The translations under genes were made by a program, and so were the position numbers. This document shows, one piece after another, positions 6,790 through 14,874 of a stretch of 53,093 bases of DNA (position 1 is the first letter of the stretch; each line of letters opens with the position of its first letter). This DNA is from Pseudobutyrivibrio ruminis DSM 9787 (GTDB lineage: Bacteria; Bacillota; Clostridia; Lachnospirales; Lachnospiraceae), in the NCBI RefSeq assembly GCF_900218035.1, contig NZ_OBMR01000016.1:1-53093 (forward strand). The letters are read 5' to 3'. The notes under the pieces are model-generated. The model did no database searches and had not been told where the DNA came from. It worked only from the letters and a program-made list of their open reading frames with translations.

Positions 6790-9540
6790 CTACTCCTCAT
6801 ATTTCCAGCAAAAACCACCTGCATGTTTCTGTGAACCTTTTGCACATAGCCTTATACTTTTAGCATTTACGCCAAGTGTTTGAGATGCTTCTGTAACAGA
6901 GTTATATTTCTTAATAATCACGCCATTATCATCCAATTGTATTACAGGCCTTTTTTCACCATTAGGTTTTTGTTGTGCTTCTACATTAATAACTTCTATT
7001 GGTGTTTTTGCGGTATTAAGTAATACTTTTCGCCAATAAAAACCAGCTGCCATTTTTTGTTGGCCATTAATTACTTTACCAACTCCTGTTGTATTTGTAG
7101 CTTTATTAGCATTAATAATGCTATCGTATTCATTTACGAAAATTCCATCGCTATCATACTGGTAAATAACATATTGAGGCTCAGACTTTTTTTCTCTATC
7201 TTTTATTATATTTTCTATATAAACTTCTTTCCTTTTCGGCAATTTTATGCCGTTATCCCCAAATAGTTTTTGTAAATTCATATCGGTTACATTAACATCA
7301 TATTTCCATTCAATAAGATACACACCATTTTGTTTACATTTTTCTCGTTTGTCTGTATCTAATTTCTTTCGGTATTCAAAGTTTTCTTCCCCGCCAAAAT
7401 AGTCAATAGCTTCATAATGTTGCATTCCTTGATATTCGACACCAACATGAATGCTAGGAACAAATATATCTAGTGATTGTGTACCCAGCCATTGTTCTCT
7501 ATATTGATAAATTGCATCTTCATAATAGCTTTTAATAAGTAAATAAAGCGAAAACTCGCTTTTCCATCTTGGATTTATTGCACCATCTTCAGCTAGCTTT
7601 ATTAAGGCATCTTGATATTTACGAGCATAATCTTTTTGATGATGGAACATATGAAAGAAATATCTTTTATCAAATTCTGGAGATAATCCTTCTGCATATG
7701 TGTGAATGGCCTCTTCATCTAATAAAACTTTACTTGGATAGTTTTGTTCTATCTTTTTATATACGCGATCAAAATCTCTAATATTTCTTATTTTCAAAGA
7801 GTCAATAGCATCTTTAAAGCGCATAGAGGTATCTGCAATATGTCCATTGAATGAATATCTGTAAATATCAACCACACGAATACCATTGATTTTAGGTAAT
7901 TCAAGTTTTCGTATATACATCAAGTATAGGATGAAACATATTTCTTCTTTGTTTTCTTTTGGAACACTGAATCTGTAGTTACATGTAGAATCATTTTTAT
8001 ATGGATTATCAATTAATGTACAATCTTCATAATTAGTTTTTATAAATAATTCTGCAATTGGATCCTCGATTGAAGCATAAAAGAAAAATCTATTACCTTG
8101 AATAATTTTATCTTGCTCTTTTAAGCTGCAATTATATTTCTCGATTATTTTCCAATTTTCGTTTTTTTCAAGCTCTTCGGTTACACTTGATTTTACATTC
8201 TCATCAGAATAGTATTTGGCAAAACCATTATGAATCTTTATGTATTTGGAATCACTATCAACACATAGAAAACCTTTTGCTCCATGTTCAACTATGTAAC
8301 TTGACGCTGGATATTTCTCTTTTATGACAATAGCACACTCATTGTTATAGTCAGTATATTTTTCAGTAGTTGCAATGCTATTCGAATATAAATACTTATA
8401 CTCTCCTACAGGTAATTCAGCTACGCTTCTATATATATGATTTGGTTTTAATTCATCTTCTTCAGAAAATCTATACTCTATATTATCAATTCTTGTAAAG
8501 AAGCCATTTTCTACAGAGATTCGTTTGCCAGATTTTAGGTTTAAATAAAAATCTACTGAATCTTCCTCATCGTTGATTTGATCACCATTCTTATCTAGAG
8601 CGGCGATATTGTCTCCCCCAAAATAGTATTCACCTGGGTCTAAATTCTCCCCAATAATATATGACCCATCCTTATAAACCTTAGCTACATTAAGTATATT
8701 TATGAACTCGTTAACTTGTGTTCCTATATATGTCTTATTTTGATTACTGATCTTTTTAGGCAAATAATATTCCTTATACTTTTCAATAATATAATCCCAC
8801 TCTTTTGGGCTCATATTATTGTAAGCGTCCTCAGATTCAGGAGAGTAAATTTTCCAAGGAAAAGAGGTATTAAGATTAATTTCGGGAAACTTTTTAATTA
8901 TTTTTTTTGCATTTACTGTAGGAACATAAAATCTTATATTAGTAGATGAACGCAAATCATCTTCTGTCATCTGGTGGCGAATAGCTTTTCTTATTTCAAA
9001 AGAGTCCTGAGATGCTAACTCTAACTTATTCTTTTTAGCAATACTTCTTAGAGTATTATTATTTAACTTTTCTAAATCATCAAAAGATAAAGAATATTCA
9101 ACTAGACCTCTACTCTGCAAAGACTTAATCCCGTTTTTTATATTTTTAATATCGGGGCTTATGGTAAGACGTGTATTTCCTATTTCTGATAAAGTAATTC
9201 TTGATAAGAAATACAATAGAGCAATTTCATGTGGAAACACTCCATCACTAGGTTCAAAATAGATACATCTTTCAAAAACCTCTTTATTATCGATATAAGT
9301 ACCTAATTCATTTAATCTTAAAACTTTATTGTCTATGTCTTTATATCTCATATTAGCATTGGGATATTGCGTTGTAATATTCTTTTTTTCAGCATTCGTA
9401 TCACTAATTGATTCCGATACACCAACGTTATCATTAGTGTAATCTGTATTAGCACTATCAACGTTTGACGCAACATTATTATTGGTTTCAGTAAATTTAT
9501 TATTTCTATTTACGTGTTTAAAAAGACTATCAAATAGCAT
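6790..9540 (-). CDS. Large nuclease-like protein with PD-(D/E)XK-type core and two NUMOD1 repeats
   Basis: A 916-residue protein. After a low-complexity start come a helical region and a SAP-like segment (about 155-205, LNNNTLRSIAKKNKLELAS). Two segments of the form YIIGENLDPGEYYFGG (about 295-315) and AELPVGEYKYLYS (about 380-395) resemble the small GEY module also seen at 49705-50079. A Vsr/PD-(D/E)XK-like core is at about 690-745 (LDIFVPSIHVGVEYQGMQHY, then DYFGGEENFEYRKKLDTDKRE). Two NUMOD1-type DNA-binding repeats end the protein (about 795-840 and 870-915). NUMOD1 is typical of homing endonucleases. The mix suggests a DNA-targeting nuclease, perhaps for defence or a selfish element. GGGGTGG lies 10 nt before the start. 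Confidence 0.65.
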   Translation of the reverse strand: MLFDSLFKHVNRNNKFTETNNNVASNVDSANTDYTNDNVGVSESISDTNAEKKNITTQYPNANMRYKDIDNKVLRLNELGTYIDNKEVFERCIYFEPSDGVFPHEIALLYFLSRITLSEIGNTRLTISPDIKNIKNGIKSLQSRGLVEYSLSFDDLEKLNNNTLRSIAKKNKLELASQDSFEIRKAIRHQMTEDDLRSSTNIRFYVPTVNAKKIIKKFPEINLNTSFPWKIYSPESEDAYNNMSPKEWDYIIEKYKEYYLPKKISNQNKTYIGTQVNEFINILNVAKVYKDGSYIIGENLDPGEYYFGGDNIAALDKNGDQINDEEDSVDFYLNLKSGKRISVENGFFTRIDNIEYRFSEEDELKPNHIYRSVAELPVGEYKYLYSNSIATTEKYTDYNNECAIVIKEKYPASSYIVEHGAKGFLCVDSDSKYIKIHNGFAKYYSDENVKSSVTEELEKNENWKIIEKYNCSLKEQDKIIQGNRFFFYASIEDPIAELFIKTNYEDCTLIDNPYKNDSTCNYRFSVPKENKEEICFILYLMYIRKLELPKINGIRVVDIYRYSFNGHIADTSMRFKDAIDSLKIRNIRDFDRVYKKIEQNYPSKVLLDEEAIHTYAEGLSPEFDKRYFFHMFHHQKDYARKYQDALIKLAEDGAINPRWKSEFSLYLLIKSYYEDAIYQYREQWLGTQSLDIFVPSIHVGVEYQGMQHYEAIDYFGGEENFEYRKKLDTDKREKCKQNGVYLIEWKYDVNVTDMNLQKLFGDNGIKLPKRKEVYIENIIKDREKKSEPQYVIYQYDSDGIFVNEYDSIINANKATNTTGVGKVINGQQKMAAGFYWRKVLLNTAKTPIEVINVEAQQKPNGEKRPVIQLDDNGVIIKKYNSVTEASQTLGVNAKSIRLCAKGSQKHAGGFCWKYEE

Positions 9541-9573
9541 TTAATATTCCACCCCTTCAACATGAGTTATAGC

Positions 9574-9729
9574 TTAATTTACAATTAAATCAGCTGCATG
9601 TTCCCTAATAGTTTCTAGTCCCTTTTCTTCTATATAGTCTAAATCCTTTTGTTTTAAATGAAAACTTGTCCTAAATTTAGAATTGCCCAGCCGTGTAAAC
9701 AGCTGAGCAAACCACTCTTCTCTTGTCAT
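9574..9729 (-). pseudogene. DUF4186 gene fragment (N-terminal 51 residues)
   Basis: A short frame starting ATG 9729 encodes MTREEWFAQLFTRLGNSKFR..., then SFHLKQKDLDYIEEKGLETI and REHAADLIVN, stop. This is the start of DUF4186 proteins as I know them (LF.RL..S.FRS.F.L...YI...G...I..HA.DFI), which are normally about 110 residues with a Cys-rich second half. That half is absent; the 916-residue nuclease gene begins 34 nt further on. It is therefore probably a truncated remnant left by insertion of the neighbouring gene. Confidence 0.7.
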
Positions 9730-9736
9730 GTTCCTA

Positions 9737-9949
9737 TTACTTAAATATTCCTCCAGCGATATCCTTGATTTCTTTCATATCAATCTTTCCATCTGCTAGA
9801 GCATCTTTTACTTTTTTTACGTCTGCTTCATCAACCTTTACACCAGCTTTGTCTAATAGCTCTTTTGCCTGATTAACATCTGCAGACTTAAGCTTGTCTA
9901 AAAGGTCCTCGTTACCTGCTACCTTAGTAATAATATCCTTAACATCCAT
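9737..9949 (-). CDS. Small acidic helical protein, unknown
   Basis: A 70-residue protein (MDVKDIITKVAGNEDLLDKL, then repeated Asp/Lys helices such as KAGVKVDEADVKKVKDALAD). It has the composition of small helical cytosolic proteins common in Clostridia; no named domain is certain. AAGGGGG lies 8 nt upstream. It follows the Dabb gene by 27 nt and may be cotranscribed. Confidence 0.7.
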   Translation of the reverse strand: MDVKDIITKVAGNEDLLDKLKSADVNQAKELLDKAGVKVDEADVKKVKDALADGKIDMKEIKDIAGGIFK

Positions 9950-9976
9950 TTCAAAAACCCCCTTTTTAAAATGATT

Positions 9977-10279
9977 TTATAGTTCATATTCCACATGAGT
10001 TGTTGTATCCACGAAAGGTACAATAGCATCCTTTGTGGCAGCGAGACGAAGCTCGTGCTTTTGATATTGTTTTAAAGCCTCTTCACTCTCAAAGATGGCT
10101 TCTGCTGTTACATCGCCATTTGATGAGCTAAGACATTCTGTGCACACTACAATGCTTTCAAGTCCTGGAATATTACCATTTAATTCTTCAAGCTTTGTCT
10201 TAATGTTTGCCTTAATAGCCCCTAAGTTTGGGCCAAAGCACTTGTCCTGTAACTTCCAGATTATAACTTGTTTTATCAT
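9977..10279 (-). CDS. Dabb (stress-responsive alpha/beta barrel) family protein
   Basis: A 100-residue protein that starts MIKQVIIWKLQD, followed by a helix, a strand and a second ferredoxin-like unit ending HELRLAATKDAIVPFVDTTT. This is the Dabb fold, usually a dimeric barrel; its substrate cannot be told from sequence. The position of the HELRLAATKD helix fits the family. A ribosome site GGAGAG lies 10 nt upstream. Confidence 0.85.
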   Translation of the reverse strand: MIKQVIIWKLQDKCFGPNLGAIKANIKTKLEELNGNIPGLESIVVCTECLSSSNGDVTAEAIFESEEALKQYQKHELRLAATKDAIVPFVDTTTHVEYEL

Positions 10280-10324
10280 TTAAATAACTCTCTCCAATTT
10301 CTATCTCTAATGGCTATTAGTTTA

Positions 10325-10336
10325 TCACTTAAGTGA
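10325..10336. promoter_or_regulatory. Perfect 12-bp palindrome TCACTTAAGTGA
   Basis: It lies in the divergent region between the Dabb gene (-) and the NYN/PIN-like gene (+), where an operator would be expected. No partner regulator is visible nearby. Confidence 0.35.
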
Positions 10337-10489
10337 CTTTTGTTCCACCTAGTACACCAGCCTATAAATATTTACTATAACAAATGGAATTATAAATTTT
10401 TTGGGTATGAGTATGCGATTATACAAAAAATTTTTACACAAAGCTGTGATACAATAGGTCTGTTAACTATAGAAATATGCGAGGTTAAT

Positions 10490-11299
10490 ATGGGATTATT
10501 TAATAAGGATGTTAAGAACGAAAATAAAGCATTAGATACAAGCACTACAGCTGTTGAATCAAGAGTCAATAAGAGATTATATCTTGTGGACTATGAGAAT
10601 GTTTCAGATGCTGGACTAATTGGTGTTGACCAATTAGCAGGTAATGATTTTGTTGTAATCTTTTATGGTTCGAAGGTAAAATCTGTTGCCTATGAATCGC
10701 TTATAGCTATAACTAGCTCCACAGCAAATATAGAGCATGTAAAAGCCGAAAAGACTGCAAAGAATTATTTGGATTTCCAACTAACAACATATCTTGGATA
10801 TAAGTTGGGCCAAAATTCATATGATGAAATATATGTTATTAGTAAAGATTCTGGATTTGATGCTGTGGTAGATTTTTGGACAGAAAAAGGATATTCAATC
10901 AAACGCCAGGAGGCTATTGTAATAAAAGAAAAAGTGGTTGAAGAGAAATCTGAAGAACAGCCAAAGTCTAGATCAAGAAGAACTTATACAAGAAGGACAG
11001 GCAGTTCAGGAAGGACAACTACAAGAACAGGTAGACCTAAGGTGGTAACAAAAACTCAGACAAAGAAACCTAGAACTACTACTCGACCTACTGTTACAGA
11101 AAAGCAAAAAGCTGAACTCAGAGCTGCACTTAAGGGTGCTGAGCTAAGTGCACCAGACTATAAGAAAGTGTACGATGCATTTGCATCTTGCGAGAATGCA
11201 TCTGCTTACAATAATAAACTTCAAAAATCACTTGGTAATGATAAGACTAGTGTAGTTTATAAGGCTACATCAAAGATTTTTGAAAACGCTAAGAAGTAA
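10490..11299 (+). CDS. NYN/PIN-like domain protein with basic linker
   Basis: A 269-residue protein. Residues about 25-135 form a PIN-like/NYN-type domain: RLYLVDYENVSDAG (catalytic Asp), DFQLTTYLGY and YVISKDSGFDAVVDFW, as in NYN RNases. A basic, Arg/Thr/Ser-rich linker (about 150-200) and a helical C-terminal domain follow. It probably binds and cuts RNA. ATG 10490 with GAGG upstream was chosen; the frame is open to 10340 but the extra residues lack the domain pattern. A strong terminator follows. Confidence 0.75.
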   Translation: MGLFNKDVKNENKALDTSTTAVESRVNKRLYLVDYENVSDAGLIGVDQLAGNDFVVIFYGSKVKSVAYESLIAITSSTANIEHVKAEKTAKNYLDFQLTTYLGYKLGQNSYDEIYVISKDSGFDAVVDFWTEKGYSIKRQEAIVIKEKVVEEKSEEQPKSRSRRTYTRRTGSSGRTTTRTGRPKVVTKTQTKKPRTTTRPTVTEKQKAELRAALKGAELSAPDYKKVYDAFASCENASAYNNKLQKSLGNDKTSVVYKATSKIFENAKK

Positions 11300-11303
11300 A
11301 ATG

Positions 11304-11327
11304 GGCTGCCTTATTGGCAGCCTTTTT
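11304..11327 (+). terminator. Rho-independent terminator
   Basis: GGCTGCC-TTATT-GGCAGCC followed by TTTTT, 4 nt after the NYN/PIN-like gene stop. Confidence 0.92.
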
Positions 11328-11462
11328 GGGGAGAATGACGTATGAAAAAGTTTTTATTAACGCTCTTGCGATGATGTTATATTAATCTTCCAGTGCGTTA
11401 GTGCGGTGGAAACTCTGTGAAATGTAGATGAAATCTATTCTAAGTTTTTCTACGGTGTGTTT

Positions 11463-11831
11463 TTAAAACCTCATTCCACACTTAGGGCAAAAATCAAAGT
11501 CTTCTGATGTCTCATAGCCACAGTTATTGCAGTGTTTAAAGAAGCCTCTACCATTGCCTACTTTAGTGAGATCTCGAGGCTTGATTTGTAGGTCTTCTCC
11601 TGAAGCTATTCGCTTACCTATTTCAGGATTAAGTTCGTATATACTGCCACAGCAGCTCATCTGAACATAATATCTTTTATTCCATTTAAAAGTTGGGATA
11701 AAGAAAAGAGATAGAACTGTATAGAGCATGAAGACCTGATATCTTCCATATTTTCCGCAACTATCGCATATGATGGTCTGACTAAAGTCAAAGTCTTTGC
11801 GGCCATCAGTTATTCCCATAATAAAAAACAT
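11463..11831 (-). CDS. Zinc-ribbon protein
   Basis: A 122-residue protein with an N-terminal CDSCGKYG pair, a hydrophobic stretch (about residues 33-48), SCCGSIY in the middle and a C-terminal zinc ribbon HCNNCGYETSEDFDFCPKCG. Families of this layout occur throughout Lachnospiraceae; no function is known to me. GAGGAA lies 8 nt before ATG 11831; an in-frame ATG at 11819 is the alternative start. The next small gene upstream ends 13 nt away. Confidence 0.75.
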   Translation of the reverse strand: MFFIMGITDGRKDFDFSQTIICDSCGKYGRYQVFMLYTVLSLFFIPTFKWNKRYYVQMSCCGSIYELNPEIGKRIASGEDLQIKPRDLTKVGNGRGFFKHCNNCGYETSEDFDFCPKCGMRF

Positions 11832-11844
11832 AATTATTCTTCCT

Positions 11845-12060
11845 CTAGTAAATCTTTTCTATTTCTTCTTTAATATCATACATTGCCTTAAATGCAGCCA
11901 AATCTTCTTGGCTTTTAATAAGCATTATTTCCTCAAAGGCGCCTGTGGCAATACCCCTAAATCCAGCTACCTGCTCACCTGTACATATGCTAGCTTTAAT
12001 AATAGGTTTCTTTGTGGTTTTATCATATGCTTTCTTTTCAATCTTTTTCTTGAAAAACAT
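11845..12060 (-). CDS. Small conserved protein, unknown
   Basis: A 71-residue protein (MFFKKKIEKKAYDKTTKKPI, then ICTGEQVAGFRGIATGAFEE). It looks like a conserved clostridial small protein but I can give no function. It sits between the acetyltransferase (9 nt) and the zinc-ribbon gene (13 nt), so the three likely form one operon. Confidence 0.7.
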   Translation of the reverse strand: MFFKKKIEKKAYDKTTKKPIIKASICTGEQVAGFRGIATGAFEEIMLIKSQEDLAAFKAMYDIKEEIEKIY

Positions 12061-12069
12061 AGTATACCT

Positions 12070-12510
12070 CTAGATAATCTTTTCCATCTTTACGTGAGGG
12101 ATTCCATCCTCTAGGAATGGCTCTGAAACAACCTCAAAACCCTCTCTAGCATAATAGCCTTTAGCGTATTCCTGGGCTTCTAGATAAATCTTCTTTGCCT
12201 TGAACAGGTTGATTGCAAGTTCTACTCCAGCATGAAGTAGTTTACCGCCAAGGCCAGTACCATGTTGTAATGTCACTACTCTTCCGATTTGAGTGACACC
12301 TTCATTTTCATCTTTCCAAAAGACTCTGAGGCAAGCTGCCACTCGATTATTATCATTCCAACAGAAGATATGAATTGCATCTTGGTCTTTATCGTCTAAA
12401 TCCTGATATGGATAGTTCTGTTCGACTACAAAAATCTCTGCTCTTGTCTTTAATATTTCATATAGTTCTATGGTTGAAAGCTCGTTGAAATGCTTAACTA
12501 TTAAATCCAT
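12070..12510 (-). CDS. GNAT N-acetyltransferase, ElaA type
   Basis: A 146-residue GNAT protein. KTRAEIFVVEQNYPYQDLDD is the ElaA-type N-terminal signature and QIGRVVTLQHGTGLGGKLLH contains the acetyl-CoA pyrophosphate loop (Q/R-x-x-G-x-G/A region). LEAQEYAKGYYAREGF is the C-terminal motif. The substrate is unknown. GGAGAT precedes the ATG. It heads the small operon with 11845 and 11463. Confidence 0.88.
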   Translation of the reverse strand: MDLIVKHFNELSTIELYEILKTRAEIFVVEQNYPYQDLDDKDQDAIHIFCWNDNNRVAACLRVFWKDENEGVTQIGRVVTLQHGTGLGGKLLHAGVELAINLFKAKKIYLEAQEYAKGYYAREGFEVVSEPFLEDGIPHVKMEKII

Positions 12511-12553
12511 TGGTCATCTCCGAGTAATCTTTATATATAAGTAATCTTATTAT

Positions 12554-13240
12554 TTATTTCTTGTCCTTGGCATAGAGATTCTTTACAAATTCTCTCGCTT
12601 CTTTATAAGGGATGATAGAAAGAATTTCACCATTTTCGTCTGTAAAATAAGAGCTTTTTTCTTCATCTCTTATATGATATACAAACATACTCTCTTCTCT
12701 ATTTGGATTGCGTTCTTTTATGATGCTGTATTTACCATCTATTGTTGTCTTCATCTTCGCGTCACCAGTAAATCTAACTTTGTCTGGTGAAGAAATCCTC
12801 TTTGACTTCTTTGGTTTATTTATTTTTTTCCAGTCAAAAACAGGATTGTTTTCTACTAAACGCTTATAAACCAAATAGTCATAATAGAACCAGAGGCTAG
12901 TCTTTCTACTAGACCGTATCGTTGAATTAGGACTTACTGGTTGAGCATACATTCTTTTTGGTTTACTTGGAGAAGATACGTATTTGTCCAATATTTCAGG
13001 GGTTAAATTTGACAAATGAACTAGTCCTATCGCTTTTATATCATCAATACCTAATTCGCTTGCTAATACCTGATAGAAAAGTCTTATGTTACGTATACAT
13101 TCATAAATATAGCTAAGTTTCTTATGGTTTTCGAACTCCATATACTTAGCAAAATCCTCTACCGTATCCGGCAACTCTTTTACTATATTTGTTATTGTTC
13201 TACTTACTTTTGCTTCTGTATCTGAAAGATAATAACTCAT
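12554..13240 (-). CDS. Orphan tyrosine-recombinase core-binding (SAM-like) domain protein
   Basis: A 228-residue protein starting at ATG 13240 behind AGGGGG. Residues about 10-130 look like the core-binding N-domain of tyrosine recombinases: VEDFAKYMEFENHKKLSYIY, then DDIKAIGLVHLSNLTPEILD, SSRKTSLWFYYDYLVYKRLV and NPVFDWKKINKPKK. The remaining hundred residues hold no catalytic R-H-x-x-R-H-Y set. It may be a truncated integrase or a DNA-binding accessory protein. It lies 27 nt after the MBL hydrolase. Confidence 0.5.
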   Translation of the reverse strand: MSYYLSDTEAKVSRTITNIVKELPDTVEDFAKYMEFENHKKLSYIYECIRNIRLFYQVLASELGIDDIKAIGLVHLSNLTPEILDKYVSSPSKPKRMYAQPVSPNSTIRSSRKTSLWFYYDYLVYKRLVENNPVFDWKKINKPKKSKRISSPDKVRFTGDAKMKTTIDGKYSIIKERNPNREESMFVYHIRDEEKSSYFTDENGEILSIIPYKEAREFVKNLYAKDKK

Positions 13241-13267
13241 AATAATCCCCCTGCATTCCATATTTCT

Positions 13268-13915
13268 TTAGAATGCTAGTTTTATTGCTACACTTATCGT
13301 AGGATTTACCTTGTCCTTAAATATGGTAGCATCATTTGCAGAGCCCACAATACTGCCATAATGAACAGGTATTACAACCTCTGGTTTTAATTCATTTATA
13401 TACTCTGCAGCTTTCTTTGAATCCATAGTATATGTGCCGCCTATAGGAATAATAGCTATGTCGCAGTCTACCTCTTTAGCTTCTTTGGTGGCATCAGTAT
13501 CTCCTGCTATATAGATTCTCTTTCCATCAATTTCTAGAACATATCCAACCCAGCCTGCAGACTTTGGATGAAATGGCTTAATAATATTGTAGGCAGGAAT
13601 GGTTTCAAGCTTTAGACCTGAGAAAACAAATTGATTTTTGGGTAGTACAGTCTCAATATTGCCTAATTGAATACTAAGATTTTTAGCACTAGAAGCCATC
13701 TTTTCTGGAACGACCAAAATAGTATCATCTTTAGCCAGTTTACTTATGTCATCAACTGAGAAATGATCATAGTGGTCATGGGTTATTAGAATAAAATCAG
13801 CATCATGACTGGCTTCATTGATTTCTAAAGGATCAATATAGATAATACCAATGTTAGATGCGATTCTTACGCTATTCTGTGTGTTTACAGTTATTCTCTC
13901 TAATAATGATTCCAT
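13268..13915 (-). CDS. MBL-fold metal-dependent hydrolase
   Basis: A 215-residue metallo-beta-lactamase-fold enzyme with the metal motif THDHYDHF (about residue 45), a second ligand region IAGDTDATKEA (about 140) and PVHYGSIVG (about 185). It resembles UlaG/YhfI-like hydrolases that act on phosphoester or lactone substrates; the actual substrate is unknown. ATG 13915 is preceded by GGAGGGGG. It is followed by the orphan core-binding-domain gene. Confidence 0.88.
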   Translation of the reverse strand: MESLLERITVNTQNSVRIASNIGIIYIDPLEINEASHDADFILITHDHYDHFSVDDISKLAKDDTILVVPEKMASSAKNLSIQLGNIETVLPKNQFVFSGLKLETIPAYNIIKPFHPKSAGWVGYVLEIDGKRIYIAGDTDATKEAKEVDCDIAIIPIGGTYTMDSKKAAEYINELKPEVVIPVHYGSIVGSANDATIFKDKVNPTISVAIKLAF

Positions 13916-14055
13916 TAATCCCCCTCCCATTTTACGAAGATAGTTATTACTGTAACTTACGGACAGCGTTCCTACAACATTCGGGAAAATAACAGTCAGT
14001 CCTAATATACATATAATACTGTATTTACTAGTGTTTTTGTGGATATTTTAAAAGA

Positions 14056-14080
14056 CCCCAAGGTTTTTATTACCTTGGGG
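14056..14080 (-). terminator. Rho-independent terminator
   Basis: CCCCAAGG (14056-14063) pairs with CCTTGGGG (14073-14080) and is followed on the minus strand by TCTTTT. It ends the XRE operon 14 nt past the stop. Confidence 0.9.
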
Positions 14081-14093
14081 TTAGTATCTTAGA

Positions 14094-14453
14094 TTATGAT
14101 GCATTCTTCTTATAATATCCGTGTTGCTCAGCTTCAATATTAACAAGTTCCTTTGCTCTAACAAGAAGCAAATGCCTATTATCTTCGCTTAATGAATCAA
14201 AGTACTCATTGAGCTTTTTCTTTTGTATATCCTTATCGCGGCCTGCATATCCAAAGCCTAAGAGTTCTTCTTTTCGGCAATGTAAGGCTACGCATAAACC
14301 TTCAATTATATCTGTGCTTGGGGCTGTTCTTCCTGATTCCCAGGTTGAGACAGTCACATATGAAACACCAAATATTTCTCCAAGCTCCGCCTGAGTTAAG
14401 CCTGCATGTTTACGATAAAACTTGATATTGTTTCCTATACTCTTTTTATCCAT
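14094..14453 (-). CDS. XRE-family helix-turn-helix regulator
   Basis: A 119-residue protein: an N-terminal Cro/CI-type helix-turn-helix (residues about 5-65, GLTQAELGEIFGVSYVTVST, WESGRTAPSTDIIEGLC) and a helical tail. It starts 8 nt after the small coiled-coil gene and ends at a terminator, so it is the last gene of a short unit downstream of tRNA-Gly(CCC). Target genes are not evident. Confidence 0.85.
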   Translation of the reverse strand: MDKKSIGNNIKFYRKHAGLTQAELGEIFGVSYVTVSTWESGRTAPSTDIIEGLCVALHCRKEELLGFGYAGRDKDIQKKKLNEYFDSLSEDNRHLLLVRAKELVNIEAEQHGYYKKNAS

Positions 14454-14461
14454 AAAATCTC

Positions 14462-14701
14462 CTATCTTAAAGCTTTACATCGTTCTAAAATATCTTCTTT
14501 TGATGGAATTTCTAGTCCTTCAGTAAGAGTCTTTATTGATGAATCAAACTCATGTAAAGTGATAATGTTGTTTTCATAGTCATTTTGAAGAGTTTTCTTT
14601 TTAGATTTCTTTTCTTCAATTTCATCTGGTGAAAGCATTCCCCAAGTATCTAGCTGTAGTAGCTTTAAATCGAAATCCTTGCAAATTCTCTTAAACTCCA
14701 T
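14462..14701 (-). CDS. Small coiled-coil protein, unknown
   Basis: A 79-residue charged helical protein (LSPDEIEEKKSKKKTLQNDY, ITLHEFDSSIKTL). AAGGGGG lies 5 nt before the ATG. It begins 21 nt after the 3' end of tRNA-Gly(CCC) on the same strand and precedes the XRE gene by 8 nt, so tRNA and protein genes may share a transcript. Confidence 0.65.
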   Translation of the reverse strand: MEFKRICKDFDLKLLQLDTWGMLSPDEIEEKKSKKKTLQNDYENNIITLHEFDSSIKTLTEGLEIPSKEDILERCKALR

Positions 14702-14722
14702 ATTATCCCCCTTATGAATAAA

Positions 14723-14792
14723 GCAGAGTACAGAAATCGGACCCGCCTCCTCAGCTTGGGAAGCTGACGTACTACCGATGTACTAACTCTGC
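14723..14792 (-). tRNA. tRNA-Gly(CCC)
   Basis: A complete cloverleaf: acceptor GCAGAGT/ACTCTGC (7 of 7), D stem GTAC/GTAC with loop ATCGGTA, anticodon stem TCAGC/GCTGA with loop TTCCCAA (anticodon CCC), T loop TCCGATT. The discriminator is T as in tRNA-Gly(TCC) at 52584. Odd features: the T stem GCGGG/TCTGT relies on three G-U pairs and the T loop has TCC instead of TTC. No CCA is encoded, like the other tRNAs here. A weak promoter with ATTATA at 14809-14814 lies 17 nt upstream. Confidence 0.75.
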
Positions 14793-14874
14793 AGTGAATA
14801 TGTATCTTATTATAACCATTATACACATTGTTAAATGACATATTCAATAATATGAGCAATAAAGGAACTACATA

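Noticed and set aside
10340-10489. N-terminal extension of the NYN/PIN-like protein
   Set aside because: Fifty extra residues without domain pattern; a better ribosome site serves ATG 10490.
14665-14859. Open frame of 64 residues on the minus strand
   Set aside because: It covers the tRNA-Gly(CCC) gene and the start of the next gene, and has no ribosome site.
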